From Beroe ovata (lineage: Eukaryota > Ctenophora > Nuda > Beroida > Beroidae), in contig CAMPET010000285.1 in NCBI GenBank assembly GCA_946803715.1, positions 4,694 through 42,020 on the forward strand: a stretch of 37,327 nt of DNA. Direction: 5' to 3'. The notes below the pieces were generated by a model. The model was not told where the DNA came from. It saw nothing but the letters and a program-made list of their open reading frames with translations, and searched no databases. The position numbers and the translations under genes are program-made. Below, piece after piece: positions 1 through 11,500 of this stretch (positions are counted from its first letter, which is position 1; each line of letters opens with the position of its first letter).

Positions 1-586
1 TGCAATTAGAGTGCTTCTTGGCGTAACTAAAGAAGTATTTGGGGTTGTTCTTGATAGTTCTTACAGCATAACTTTCTTGCTTGTTGAGGTGTGCAAGGAT
101 TTCATCTTTAACTGCATAAGCTGTTAAACTAACTTCTCTTTCAAGACCTGGTAGAAGCATTGATGATGGGTTACTTGTCTTGAGGTACTCAATCTTCTTG
201 TTGAGTTTTCGTTTCTTCATCTTCAGGGCATTGATCTTTGGCCCTAAATGTCCATTTCTGGATGATGTTCCATCGACTTTTCTAGGTGGGGCAGTTAGTA
301 AAGTGATTTGGAGAACAGTCAAGACTATCAAGCGTTTGAAGAGTGTACCGTCGGAGTCTTCCATTGTGTCACAGATTTCCTTCAGTTGATACCAGTCAAT
401 CTCACTCAACATATCATTCATAGCCTCGAAGTCAATGTGATGAAAATTCACAGCTCTGAAGGAGAATGGGTCTATAACAGGGCTATGTTTCTGTGCGTTG
501 GCAGTTGGGTTATGGCCAATAATTCCTTCCACTAACAAGTGATCTGATATCCCAAGAAGACCTGTACTCCAAGAAGACCTGTACTT
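1..586 (-). pseudogene. Non-LTR retrotransposon fragment (endonuclease end and EN-RT linker)
   Basis: The minus strand translates from about 585 down to the window edge into sequence typical of the region between the endonuclease and reverse transcriptase of Jockey/CR1-type non-LTR elements. It starts with the end of the endonuclease (GISDHLLVEG, containing the conserved SDH). It continues through a linker with IDFEAMNDMLSEIDW, then NKKIEYLK and AVRTIKNNPKYFFSYAKKHS just before the window edge, where the RT would follow. A 17-bp tandem duplication (552-568 and 569-585) shifts the frame inside the SDH region, and nothing upstream of it (above 600) looks like the rest of the endonuclease, so the copy is broken. 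Family assignment is from motif recognition only. It is distinct from the plus-strand element at 1421-3780. Confidence 0.72.
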
Positions 587-1420
587 TGTTGTTTCTGGTT
601 GATCAGCAGTCTTATCCAGTCAAAATCCTTCTTCTGTGGGGCCAGTAGACTTTTGGGGAACACTACTACCTTGTGTGTGATAGTGTCTCTCTCTTCCTCA
701 ATCTTTGTTGACTTCAGGTCTCTCTCGATCAGGGTGGGGCTCTCTTCTTTTTTCCCCTCTGCTGAGACCTGGCATGGGTGTTCTGGGTCTCCTTGACATA
801 TCTGGCCTGGGGATGTGATACTCAGGTTAGTGTTCAAAATTTGGGAAAGGCTCTATAATATTTGGGTGTATTCAACAGAACAAAGGGAGAACTGGTGAGC
901 AGGGGATATCCTGATAGTGAAGGTTGCGTAATAAAACTGGTTTAAACCAGTTATAGAGAGTGAATTCAGGTTTGCTTTAAACTAACAGAAACCGTTGAGA
1001 ATCTGCATCCACAATGATTTACATACAGCACTTCCCTCAGCTACTGGAGTAACAACAATCGGTAATTAGAGTTGGATTTTCAATCGCCCTTGCCGTCAAT
1101 TGTTAAAGTCCACATTCATTGTTGATGTCCAGATAGTGCGTTGCTGATAAGTGATGAGTTTAGTCGACCAAATAATAGCAACTTTTCCCCATTTCTCTAC
1201 AATGTACTCTTGACATGACAGATATGAAATTGTAATCACATATGAATTTAGGAGTTTGATGATTATTATTTACCTATTGTAACTTATGCCTTGCTTCATC
1301 ACATGGTGCTGAAGCTGAAAATCACAAGTCCCATAATGCTGGAGATCCAAACTGTCCAGTTATGCTCAGAGAAGTGGAAAGATTGAAGAGTAACACTGAG
1401 CTGTTGTCAAAAAACGTGAT
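587..1420. other. Unassigned sequence between two retroelement fragments
   Basis: No gene is recognisable here. The minus strand is open from 837 to 532 (101 codons, rich in Glu and Lys), but only its last stretch touches the retroelement fragment, and I do not recognise the rest. At about 1290-1415 the plus strand has a short Glu/Asn-rich open stretch ending in a stop just before the endonuclease ORF; it may be the end of an ORF1 of the downstream element. Confidence 0.4.
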
Positions 1421-2389
1421 GTGATTGATAGCGCAGAACTTATTGACAAACTCAAAATTGGTTGTTTTAATGCCCAATCAATGTGTAACAAAGTCAGTGG
1501 AGTGATTGAACTGCTTATTGTGGACTTATGCTGCACAACTGAGACTTGGTTTACATCGAAGGAATCCGCAAGATTCTCTCAAATTCATGAACTTGGTTTT
1601 GATGTTCTGAATGCTCGTTGTAGGGGAAGAGGTGGTGGAGTTGCTTTCGTCTATAATATGGACAGGATCAAGCCGATTGAGAATAAGGTTTCAGGATTCA
1701 AATCTTTTGAAGTTTTTGGGTGTATCTTAAAATGTTCCATGAAAATCATTAGGTTTTGTGTCATTTACCGCACTACAAGTACTAAAACAAGAGCTAAGTA
1801 TTCTGAAACTAAGATTAATGTGTTCCTTGAAGAATTTGATAATTACTTGGATGATCTCACTGGTAAAACAGGTTTTCCTATCATCTGCGGTGACTTCAAT
1901 TTTCATATAGAAGACAAGAAAGATTTTTATGCCCAAAAATTCATTTCTCTGTATGAGAGCAAGTGCTTCATACAGCATGTTTCTCAGCCAACTCATCAAT
2001 GTGGAAGTACATTAGACTTGGTACTCACTCTTAATTCTGCTATTGACCATGTTCCCATTAGTAATCTCAACATTGACTCAAACACTGGAACAACATCTGA
2101 TCACTACTTAGTAAGTTTTGATATACCAGTTAATTTCAGTGGTGGAAAACAGATAGCTGAGACCACAACAAGACAAGTAAGGGAGTACCAAAAATGGATG
2201 TGCTCAACTTCAGGAAAAAGCTCTTTTCCTCACCTCTCAATTTTGCTAGATGACCATGCCCCATTTGTGACAAAAACATTCAACACGAAAAGGTCTCCAT
2301 GGTGGAATAATGATTGCCAGCAAGCTAGAACTATTGCTAGAAGAGCACAGAGAAAACTTATGAAAAGCCCTCTAGAGTCTAGACTCTGA
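1421..2389 (+). pseudogene. Non-LTR retrotransposon ORF2: apurinic-type endonuclease domain
   Basis: This 322-codon open frame is an exonuclease-endonuclease-phosphatase (APE-type) endonuclease from a Jockey/CR1-like retrotransposon. In order it shows KIGCFNAQSM at the start (metal-binding Asn), TETWF (catalytic Glu), a GGGVAF loop, GDFNFH (Asp and Asn of the active site), STLDLVLT and TSDHYLVSFDI (catalytic Asp-His), followed by the linker WWNNDCQQAR. In functional elements this enzyme nicks target DNA to prime reverse transcription. The frame stops after the linker. Weaker continuation in another frame (about 2395-2654, ending NSIYKEIEETH then a stop) shows the element is decayed, and the RT catalytic core is absent downstream. 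Confidence 0.85.
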
Positions 2390-2799
2390 CCTTATAGAAA
2401 GTTATAATGAGAAGTGTATTGACAAAGCTATCATTATCGACAAGAGAAGAAATCAATACTATGATAAAAAGCTGATGTCTTCTAGAAATGATCGGAAGCA
2501 AACTTATAAGATCATAAATCATCTCCTTGATAGAGAATTCGGAACTAACAAGCTTCCTAATGATCTAACAGATGATATTATTGCTGATAATTTCAGTCAT
2601 TTCTTTAGTGAAAAGGTGAACTCAATTTACAAAGAAATAGAGGAGACACATTAAGACAATTCTACTAATCAACCACTGTTCTCAGACTGTCCTATTAGTA
2701 CAAATTGTACGTCAAATTTTGGCGAGGTTTCTATTGAGGAGGTATATGCACTTGCAAAGGATCTCCCAGATAAATCCTGTTCACTAGACGTTATGCCTT

Positions 2800-3780
2800 A
2801 ACATTGGACATAGCTCGACATCTTTAACAGTCAGTCCAGTATTGGTAGCTAAGAATCTTGGCTTCCACTTCGACCATCGATTGAGTATGGATGATCAGAT
2901 TAGTTATGTTTCTCATATATGTTATCTCAATCTCAGGAACATCGAGAAAATTGGATCTAAACTATCTCATGAACTGAAAGTTCAAATGGTGCATGCAAAT
3001 ATTCTTTCCATGATAGACTATTGCAACTCAATAGGTATATGCTGGGATAACTGAGAAGAATATACAGAAACTGCAAAAGATTCAGAACAACTCTGTGAGA
3101 TTCATCTTTAAACTCAATGGAAAGAAAAAGTGGTCCTCAATCTGTCCATATCTCAAGAGACTACATTTCCTTCCGGTCTCACATAGAATCCAGTTCAAGA
3201 TGTCTCTTCTTGTCTTCAAATGGGGCATAAGTCCGTTTGCCATTTTGGCCAGGCGCGGGTCTTACGCCGGTCTAATGCCGGTCTAATGCCGGTCTAACGC
3301 CGGTCTAACGCCGGTCTAATGCAGGTTTGGCGCCGGTCTTGTGCAGGTTTGGCGCTAATGCCAGTCTAACGCCGGTCTAACGCGGGTCTAACGCCAGTCT
3401 GACGCAGGTTTTGCGCTGGTTCGGCGCTGGTTTGGCGCGGGTGTAGCGCTGGTCCGGCGCTAGTCTTATGCAGGGATAACGCCGGTCTAACGCCGGTCTA
3501 ATGCATCAATAATCTGGCACCGAAGTATCTGTCTGATTTGATTGAGCTGAGAGAAGTAAACAGCCTGAAGCTTGACAATGACTATTTTATTGTCAAAGTT
3601 CCAGATCTGGTCAATCTCAAAAGAACTTAAGGCTCATTTCAATATTGTGGCCCGAAAACCTGGAATAGTTTGCCATATGAACTGAGATGCATGGGGGATT
3701 TAGATCAATTCAAAACACGCCTGGAAGCACATTATTTCAGAGTTGCTTTTGAATAAATATCTTTTGACAGTGACTCTATT
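2800..3780 (+). pseudogene. Non-LTR retrotransposon ORF2: remains of the RT C-terminal region
   Basis: Open stretches at 2842-3054 (LGFHFDHRLSMDDQISYVS, the usual region after the RT core) and 3095-3220 (LPVSHRIQFKMSLLVFK) are followed, after an inserted minisatellite, by NNLAPKYLSDLIELRE and KTWNSLPYELR ... FKTRLEAHYF near 3510-3755. This is the standard C-terminal tail of CR1/Jockey-type ORF2 proteins. It has stops and frame changes, and the palm and finger motifs of the RT (including the YxDD box) are missing between about 2780 and 2830, so it is an internally deleted dead copy. It appears to belong with the endonuclease at 1421-2389. The probable 3' end lies near 3880-3900. Confidence 0.75.
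3223..3503 (+). repeat. 11-bp GC-rich minisatellite inserted in the retroelement
   Basis: From about 3253 to 3500 there are about 22 degenerate copies of an 11-bp unit (consensus acgccggtcta, variants gcgctggtttg and atgcaggtttg). The block begins with about 30 bp of non-repeat sequence at 3223. It interrupts the ORF2 tail exactly between LLVFK and the codons for NNLAPKYL, and the 4 bp AATG occur on both sides (3219-3222 and 3500-3503), which looks like a short target-site duplication. Its GC content is far above the surroundings. Confidence 0.85.
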
Positions 3781-3869
3781 TTGAATGAAAACTTAAGTTT
3801 TGTGACATGCTCACGCTTAAATTGCTAAAATAGTTAAACCTTTTAGGAAATTATTTGACAATGTCTAAG

Positions 3870-3925
3870 CGTGTAATAAATACTCTTATTTATTTATTGT
3901 GAAAGCTGTAAAATTAATAAATTTG
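3870..3925. promoter_or_regulatory. Clustered poly(A) signals on both strands
   Basis: AATAAA occurs on the plus strand at 3875-3880 (3' end of the retroelement). On the minus strand AATAAATAAATAA spans about 3887-3899, roughly 120 bp beyond the stop codon of the sulfotransferase gene, where its polyadenylation signal would be expected. Use of either signal is inferred. Confidence 0.5.
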
Positions 3926-4015
3926 TTTACTTGACAAAATTTGTTTACTTTTGTTTTTCTTTCTTTTTAATAGGACAAAGGACTTGTGAACTGACTATGG
4001 AAGCAGAATGCACTT

Positions 4016-5323
4016 TCAGCCGAATGTGTAGGAATAGCTGCTGTCATTCAAATATCCAGCAAGTTGTTTATTGAACGGTTCAAAGAACTGGTCTAAAAGA
4101 GTTCTCGTTTGAGCTAACATGTCTCCTTGAGCAATTGCTTCTTCTCTCCTGGTATTTCCTTTGTTATTATACTTTGAAATTATAGAAGCAATATCCTCTG
4201 TTGTGATGTTTTGATTTGCTCCAATGAATTCAAGAACTTTTTGAAGGTTGTTTTCTGGGAATTGGCTGTAGTCTTCCAATCTAAGCACCATCACCTGGTC
4301 CCCAAATTCTCTTTTCCACTGTGGAATGAAACATATATACATGCCCAAAACAAGTGTGACTGTATTGTGTTGGCGACTAGTTACATTTTCATCAAAGCAG
4401 CAGCTGATAAATGACCTCCTGGCTAAACAATCCTTCATCTTTGCTACTGCCAAAACGACATGATGATGAAATTCCTTGGGTGTTGCTTGCTCAATATTTC
4501 GAGCAAAAGCAAGAAAATCTGACCATGTTCTCTCTGTTGGGGTCCTTACTATAAAAACGATTTTTGCTTTTGGAGTGAAATGGTGAATTACCTCGGGGAA
4601 GTAATAAGGAGGATCTTCCATGTTTGGATACCGTACTTGCCAGGAATCATGCCTCCATCCTAAGGTTGGGGAAGCATCTATCAAAATACTGTTCTCTGTA
4701 AATGATTCTTCGCCTGTCATGAGTTTCATCAAATAATGATTAAATTTTGTTCCCCGTTTCATTCTACCACAAGTCCACCATTGATGCTCCGCTCCTTTAA
4801 ATTGTTATGAAAGACTAAGGGATGACGAACAAGTTTGTCATACAACTCAGAAGTACCACATTTTGGAAACCCTGCTAGGTAAACACTTGGCAAGCATACC
4901 AGTATCTGTTCATCATTGAACCAACAGAAACTTTTATAGTTATCCAAAAATTGGTTTGGTATTGAAGCTGTTACATCCGGCGATTCTTCATTAAAAAACT
5001 TCAGTCTTTCCCATTTACTGATTGGTTGCTGAGACACAAGTTGATAAGCAAAACTTGTATTCCCTTCAAATTCATCGTTTGAAATGATTGCTTTATTTCC
5101 AACTTCTACTTCAGAATAACGTGACCAGACATAGATGAAGGCTTGAAAAAGGAACAAAACTGAAATCACCGCCCGAGTAACCACCTGAAACAAAACATTT
5201 TATTCAAATCAAATTAAAAGCCTATAATGTGTTTTCATTCATGAATCATGAAGTAAGCCTAACTGAATCAATTCAGTTATCATAGGTCACCTTTAATTGG
5301 AATCGATTTCTCCGTGTATTCAT
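4016..5323 (-). CDS. CHST15-like carbohydrate sulfotransferase, two exons, one frameshift
   Basis: Predicted type II Golgi enzyme that would transfer sulfate from PAPS to a glycan; its closest recognisable family is CHST15 (GalNAc-4-sulfate 6-O-sulfotransferase). Exon 1 (5323-5291) encodes MNTRRNRFQLK, a basic cytosolic tail, and ends at a GTGACC donor. Exon 2 (5184-4016) follows a TTTGTTTCAG acceptor in phase and opens with a membrane anchor (ISVLFLFQAFIYVW, residues 18-31). The 5'-phosphosulfate loop is GFPKCGTSELY (residues 116-126). The 3'-phosphate site is FIVRTPTERTWSDF, and VLRLEDY comes late, as in CHST15. Near 4795 the frame must shift by one base to pass from HNNLK to EHQWWTCGRM; supplying one base gives 400 residues. 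The rest is intact, so this may be an assembly error or a recent lesion. It lies head to head with the NME8-like gene. Confidence 0.82.
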
Positions 5324-5584
5324 TGAGCTTCAATTGTGTCGTCCATCATCGCACAGTCAACATTCGCATACCTACTGCACCGTTCATTATACCCCCCGTA
5401 ATGATAACATTATTGCATCAGTGGAACACACAAAATCTCTTATAATGTGTCATCCCAATTACACTCCCCCTTCGATTGTTTTTCATGCCTGTTGAGCTAC
5501 AATAGGTAGGTAGTCTCAAGAATATATAATCCACTAATATCTTGGACTACAATCTAAATCGTTGTTTTTTCTGTTTTGTTAGAC
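5324..5584. promoter_or_regulatory. Head-to-head intergenic region, possible bidirectional promoter
   Basis: About 260 bp separate the first codon of the sulfotransferase gene (minus) from the first codon of the NME8-like gene (plus). No ORF is seen. I found no TATA box or clear X-box. Shared promoter function is inferred from spacing only. Confidence 0.35.
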
Positions 5585-8500
5585 ATGGCTAAACGAGGTA
5601 ATGCTATTCTCTCTACGATATCAACACAAGACCAATGGAATAAATGCCTCACCAAACCAGGTTAAGTTAAGAATGGGGAAAGTAGGTAGTAGGTATAATT
5701 ATAGTAGGCACCTATACTATTTAACTCATAATAATAATATTATTTAACTCATTTAGATAGTTTATGTTATTTAACTCATGAGTCATGAGGATGTCTGAAA
5801 AGTTGAAATGTTGGAATGCAGCAGTTACAGTAGCTTGCTTTCCAATCGTTAGATAATAATGTTACATCACACCTATTTGGTGCGTACCTATTGCCAAAAT
5901 TTCACTCGGCTTCGCCTCGAGAAATATGGCCAAATACGCACCTCAAAGGTGTGATGCAACAACATATTATTTGCTTATTATTCACCTCGTGGCTGATATA
6001 TCCGGTGTAGTAACAGCTAGCATGACGTGTTATATTGGGAGTTTTTCACACACTTTTCGAATTGTGTCACACTTTTTCATATTATGTCACACTAGATATT
6101 ACCGTATTATTTCAAACTTTTTCCGACTCAATACTCGGTAAATAGGTAATATCGTTACTTAACTCGAAAGTTGAGATAACATGTTTTCAACTCGGGCTTC
6201 GCCCTCGGTGAAAACAACCCATTATTCTACTCGCAGCGCTCGTATCGAGGCATATATCGTGTTATCTCACGCAACTTTGTTGCATGAATTTAATTTTGAA
6301 ATTACAATTTGTTCAAAAGGTTTAGGTATATATGTTTACACCCTTTTTTCCATCGATGCACAATATAACACATCAATAATAAGCGGAATATAAATCCTTT
6401 CTTATTATTATATACCCACACTGCAGGTCTGAACCTATTTGATGTGTACAGTGAGTGTTGGGGCCCATGTTTAGCCATTCAGCCAACATTCAAGTACGTG
6501 TTCATTGAAACAGGTAGGTAATCATTTCTGCTATCCTTTTTTTTGTCTGAAACTATTCAAAGACTATCATGGTCCAGGCAGCTGCAAATGGAGTTCGGTG
6601 ACGATTTGCAGATAACTCTCGTCGAAACAGACAAAATAGAGGATCTTTCCCAGGTAATTGGAGCGGTTCCTACCTAGCCGATTGCAGACCTTATGACGCT
6701 TCTAATTGTATACCAGTCAGTCTCTGTTCTTAGGGAACGCGACACACGTGCAGATTGATAATGTGGTGAAAGCATAGTATGTCCGTGTTGTACTGAATAA
6801 ACTGAAGACGTCTTGTCCTTTGTTTTCGTGCAGCTTGGTGACAAACAACCTGTTTCTTATTGAACACAGGGAACGCACGCTAAGTGCACGTATGATATCT
6901 GCTCTCTAACAAGGCGTCTCCTCGCGTCTCCCCCACCTCACATAGTTAATATAGAAATAGCTATATCATTTTAAATGATTCATTTATCCACGTCCATCCT
7001 GACGGTCAAACTCAGATACGGTTTACAATTGTTTTTTGGCTATAAACAATTACCTATATATAACCTATGATTCTGCTTCAGTTTCGAGACACGTCACAAC
7101 CGCTTTTTCTCTTGTACAGTCAATCAGTGCCCATAGCCTTACTCAGAGGTGCAAATCAGCCTAAACTACTGGACATTGTTAGGGTAAGCATATAATGTGT
7201 TTCTAGATGAATCCCTTGGCTTCACTTCCTCCACACTTTATGACATTAAATTTGCAACATCTGTTTGAAAGAACTCAAATACGTTTCAGCATTACTCAAA
7301 GGAACAGCAAGAAAACAAGAAGCCGGTCAACATATTCGAAGATGCTACCCCAGAAGAAGTTATTTTAGTTATGATATATCATATCATGCCCGTTAATAAG
7401 CATTTTTGTTCACTCATAACCTAGAAACACGGATGCATACCTAGTAGGATAGTAGTAGAGTTGTAGTTTGAAAGTGTTACTTCTAAAGTCGCACAGAAAA
7501 CAATGTCTATATTATAGTGTGTATTTGCAATGTATATTTCCCTTTCGCCCAGGAGGCATTGGCAAGCCGTATGTCGGCAACCTCTGTGTCACAGAGCTCC
7601 GCATCGCAGCTGACAGACTTTACACTAGCTCTTATAAAGCCTGACGCAGTGAGAGCCGGTCATGTCTCGGATATTATCTCAGATCTCAACAGTAATGGTA
7701 TGAGGGGGGGCGTCGACCCTAATTCCCCGGCCTCATCCTTGGGTAAGGTGTCTTGTCTGTCCGCAGTCGGTGAACGTGACAGCGCTATTTCCAAATGCAG
7801 CTCATTTTTGACATGATAAAACTTAGGATGTTATTTTATCGACTGTGATGGTGTCACCCGTCACGTCTTGATGGTGTCACTTGATACAGTGATTGTATAC
7901 TGTCACTTGATGGTGTCACTTGATTGTGTCAGCTACAACACTCTCTTGCAGGACTAATGGTGATGAGTGAACTGGAGCACACCATGACTGCAGAGGAAGT
8001 GCACAAGTTCTACTCTCACTTGGAAAGGGAACCCTACTTTATCAACCTGGTAGAGTACATGACTTCTGGACCAAGTGTTGCTCTCGTGCTAGCTAAAGCT
8101 AACCCAGGTTACCCACATCTGTTGCTCTATTGTTGCTCTATTATTGTTTTATTGTTGCCTCGAAACCGGCACAAGTTGCCATACTATTCATTCTGCCATG
8201 CATATTGTAAGATTATGACACCACTCCAACTCACTTTTGACACTCCAGCTATATACAATGACTGGTGTCTACTATATCTCCACCCCCAAGTCTCCTAGTC
8301 CCCTAGTCTAACTCGTATTATAATGGACACTAGACTAAATACTGACATTTGACACTCCAGTGTATCTCAGACGACAAGCCGGTATGTGAGATCCTGAAGG
8401 AGCTACGGGGACCGAAGGATATAGCATGCGCTAAGCAAGAGCACCCGGAAACACTGCGAGCAAAGTTTGGGAGCGAGACTTCAGTGATGGAAAACGCAGT

Positions 8501-11500
8501 GCATTCATCTGATAACTCGGTAAGTACCATTGCAGTTAGTCGCACAGTTACTCAGATTGAGAGGAAAAGATATTCCTGATTTCCTCTTCAGTCACGACTA
8601 GTCATTCTAATGTTTCATTCGTCCAAGCAGATGCCATGCTCACATTCTCCTACTTGCAGATTGTCTATTTGATTAGTGTAGTGTAGGAATATGTGTAACA
8701 CGTAAGANTCCTGACGGTCAAACTCAGATACGGTTTACAATTGTTTTTTGGCTATAAACAATTACCTATATATAACCTATGATTCTGCTTCAGTTTCGAG
8801 ACACGTCACAACCGCTTTTTCTCTTGTACAGTCAATCAGTGCCCATAGCCTTACTCAGAGGTGCAAATCAGCCTAAACTACTGGACATTGTTAGGGTAAG
8901 CATATAATGTGTTTCTAGATGAATCCCTTGGCTTCACTTCCTCCACACTTTATGACATTAAATTTGCAACATCTGTTTGAAAGAACTCAAATACGTTTCA
9001 GCATTACTCAAAGGAACAGCAAGAAAACAAGAAGCCGGTCAACATATTCGAAGATGCTACTCCAGAAGAAGTTATTTTAGTTATGATATATCATATCATG
9101 CCCGTTAATAAGCATTTTTGTTCACTCATAACCTAGAAACACAGATGCATAGTAGGATAGTAGTAGAGTTGTAGTTTGAAAGTGTTACTTCTAAAGTCGC
9201 ACAGAAAACAATGTCTATATTATAGTGTGTATTTGCAATGTATATTTCCCTTTCGCCCAGGAGGCATTGGCAAGCCGTATGTCGGCAACCTCTGTGTCAC
9301 AGAGCTCCGCATCGCAGCTGACAGACTTTACACTAGCTCTTATAAAGCCTGACGCAGTGAGAGCCGGTCATGTCTCGGATATTATCTCAGATCTCAACAG
9401 TAATGGTATGAGGGGGGGCGTCGACCCTAATTCCCCGGCCTCATCCTTGGGTAAGGTGTCTTGTCTGTCCGCAGTCGGTGGACGTGACAGCGCTATTTCC
9501 AAATGCAGCATAATGCTCATTTTTTACATGATAAAACTTAGGATGTTATTTGATCGACTGTAATGGTGTCACCCGTCACGTCTTGATGGTGTCACTTGAT
9601 ACAGTGATTGTATACTGTCACTTGATGGTGTCACTTGATTGTGTCAGCTACAACACTCTTTCAGGACTAATGGTGATGAGTGAACTGGAGCACACCATGA
9701 CTGCAGAGGAAGTGCACAAGTTCTACTCTCACTTGGAAAGGGAACCCTACTTTATCAACCTGGTAGAGTACATGACTTCTGGACCAAGTGTTGCTCTCGT
9801 GCTAGCTAAAGCTAACCCAGGTTACCCACATCTGTTGCTCTATTGTTGCTCTATTATTGTTTTATTGTTGCCTCGAAACCGGCACAAGTTGCCATATTAT
9901 TCATTCTGTCATGCATATTGTTAGATTATGACACCACTTCAACTCACTTTTGACACTCCAGCTATATACAATGACTGGTGTCTACTACTTTTGACACTCC
10001 AGCTATATACAATGACTGGTGTCTGCTATATCTCCACCCCCAACTGCACCTCTAACTCGTATTATAATGGACACTAGACTAGATACTGACATTTGACACT
10101 CCAGTGTACCTCAGAAGACAGGCCGGTATGTGAGATCCTGAAGGAGCTACGGGGACCGAAGGATATAGCATGTGCTAAGCAAGAGCACCCGGAAACACTG
10201 CGAGCAAAGTTTGGGAGCGAGACTTCAGTGATGGAAAACGCAGTGCATTCATCTGATAACTCGGTAAGTACCATTGCAGTTAGTCGCACAGTTACTCAGA
10301 TTGAGAGGAAAAGATATTCCTCTGATTTCCTCTTCAGTCACGACTAGTCATTCTAATGTTTCATTCGTCCAAGCAGATGCCATGCTCACATTCTCCTACT
10401 TGCAGATTGTATATTTGATTAGTGTAGTGTAGGAATATGTGTAACACGTAAGATCAGTCTCAGTAACGTGTCTAGCAACCTATTAGCTACATGTCTATAG
10501 TAACCTGTGATAGGTAGAAACTGCGTGTAGACCCCCTGCTGTGAGCTTATTACCAACTCGTAATATAATTCAAAGAATTCGCAAGTAGTAGAAAGAAAGA
10601 TGGAAAACAAATAATGTACCTACACGAGATTGTAGGTATAGGTAGTAGAATTACTGAAGATAGGAATTTCAATCAACATGTCCGAAATCCTCCGAAATAA
10701 TCAATAAATTAGTAGGGTGATCCAAAATAAACAACTGAAACAATCTTTAATATAAAGGAATTAATTTTTCGCTGGGGTTACGAGTCTGTCACGAGGTGTG
10801 AACGTGTCCCATCATGACAAGGTCACGAGTGGCACAAAATAACACGTGACAGAATCAGGTGGGACGTTTTATGTCACGTGGCATACAATGACCCCAGACT
10901 TAATAGCACGCAGCAAATCACTTCCTCCCCTTAATTAGATCAGTAACTCAAGTGGAAAATGGTAGTCAAGCCATGAAAGATACAAGTATAAGAAAATGTG
11001 TACCGTGAAAGCATCAATGCAGCAATTATCTAGACAAGTGCCACTTAAATTTCATAATTCCCAAGACGTTTCTTACGATCGTAGGTAGTCTTTGTAGTAG
11101 GTAATTCCCAGTGGACAATTCAAATTGCAGAATTTGGAGCAGCAGATACCATGCAATTGAAGTTACTGAATTTTGGTCGACTCAAGTTTGTCAACTTTAA
11201 CGGTTAATAAAATAAGGTTGAATTAACCTAGTTATGTGTGCATTTATTATTTGTGATGATTCATGAATCATGAACTATATAACCATGATTATGGTACGGC
11301 ACCGAATTGTCTGCACTCGTGGTAACCGAGTGACGCAGTCACGAGGTAGCGGTCACGTGATAGCTGAAAGCTAATCAGAGCTGCTATGCATGATCGAGAT
11401 CTAAACCGGTTTCCGGAATCACAATCAAACTTGCTATATCCGGCACTGAGTCAAGGATAATATTCAAACCAAAATCTAATCAAGTATCAAGTCCATGGAA

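Noticed and set aside
7517-7816. ORF from 7517 taken as a whole protein (also 9225-9563)
   Set aside because: Only 7553-7697 is exon; the ends run into introns on both sides, as shown by splice sites and NDK alignment.
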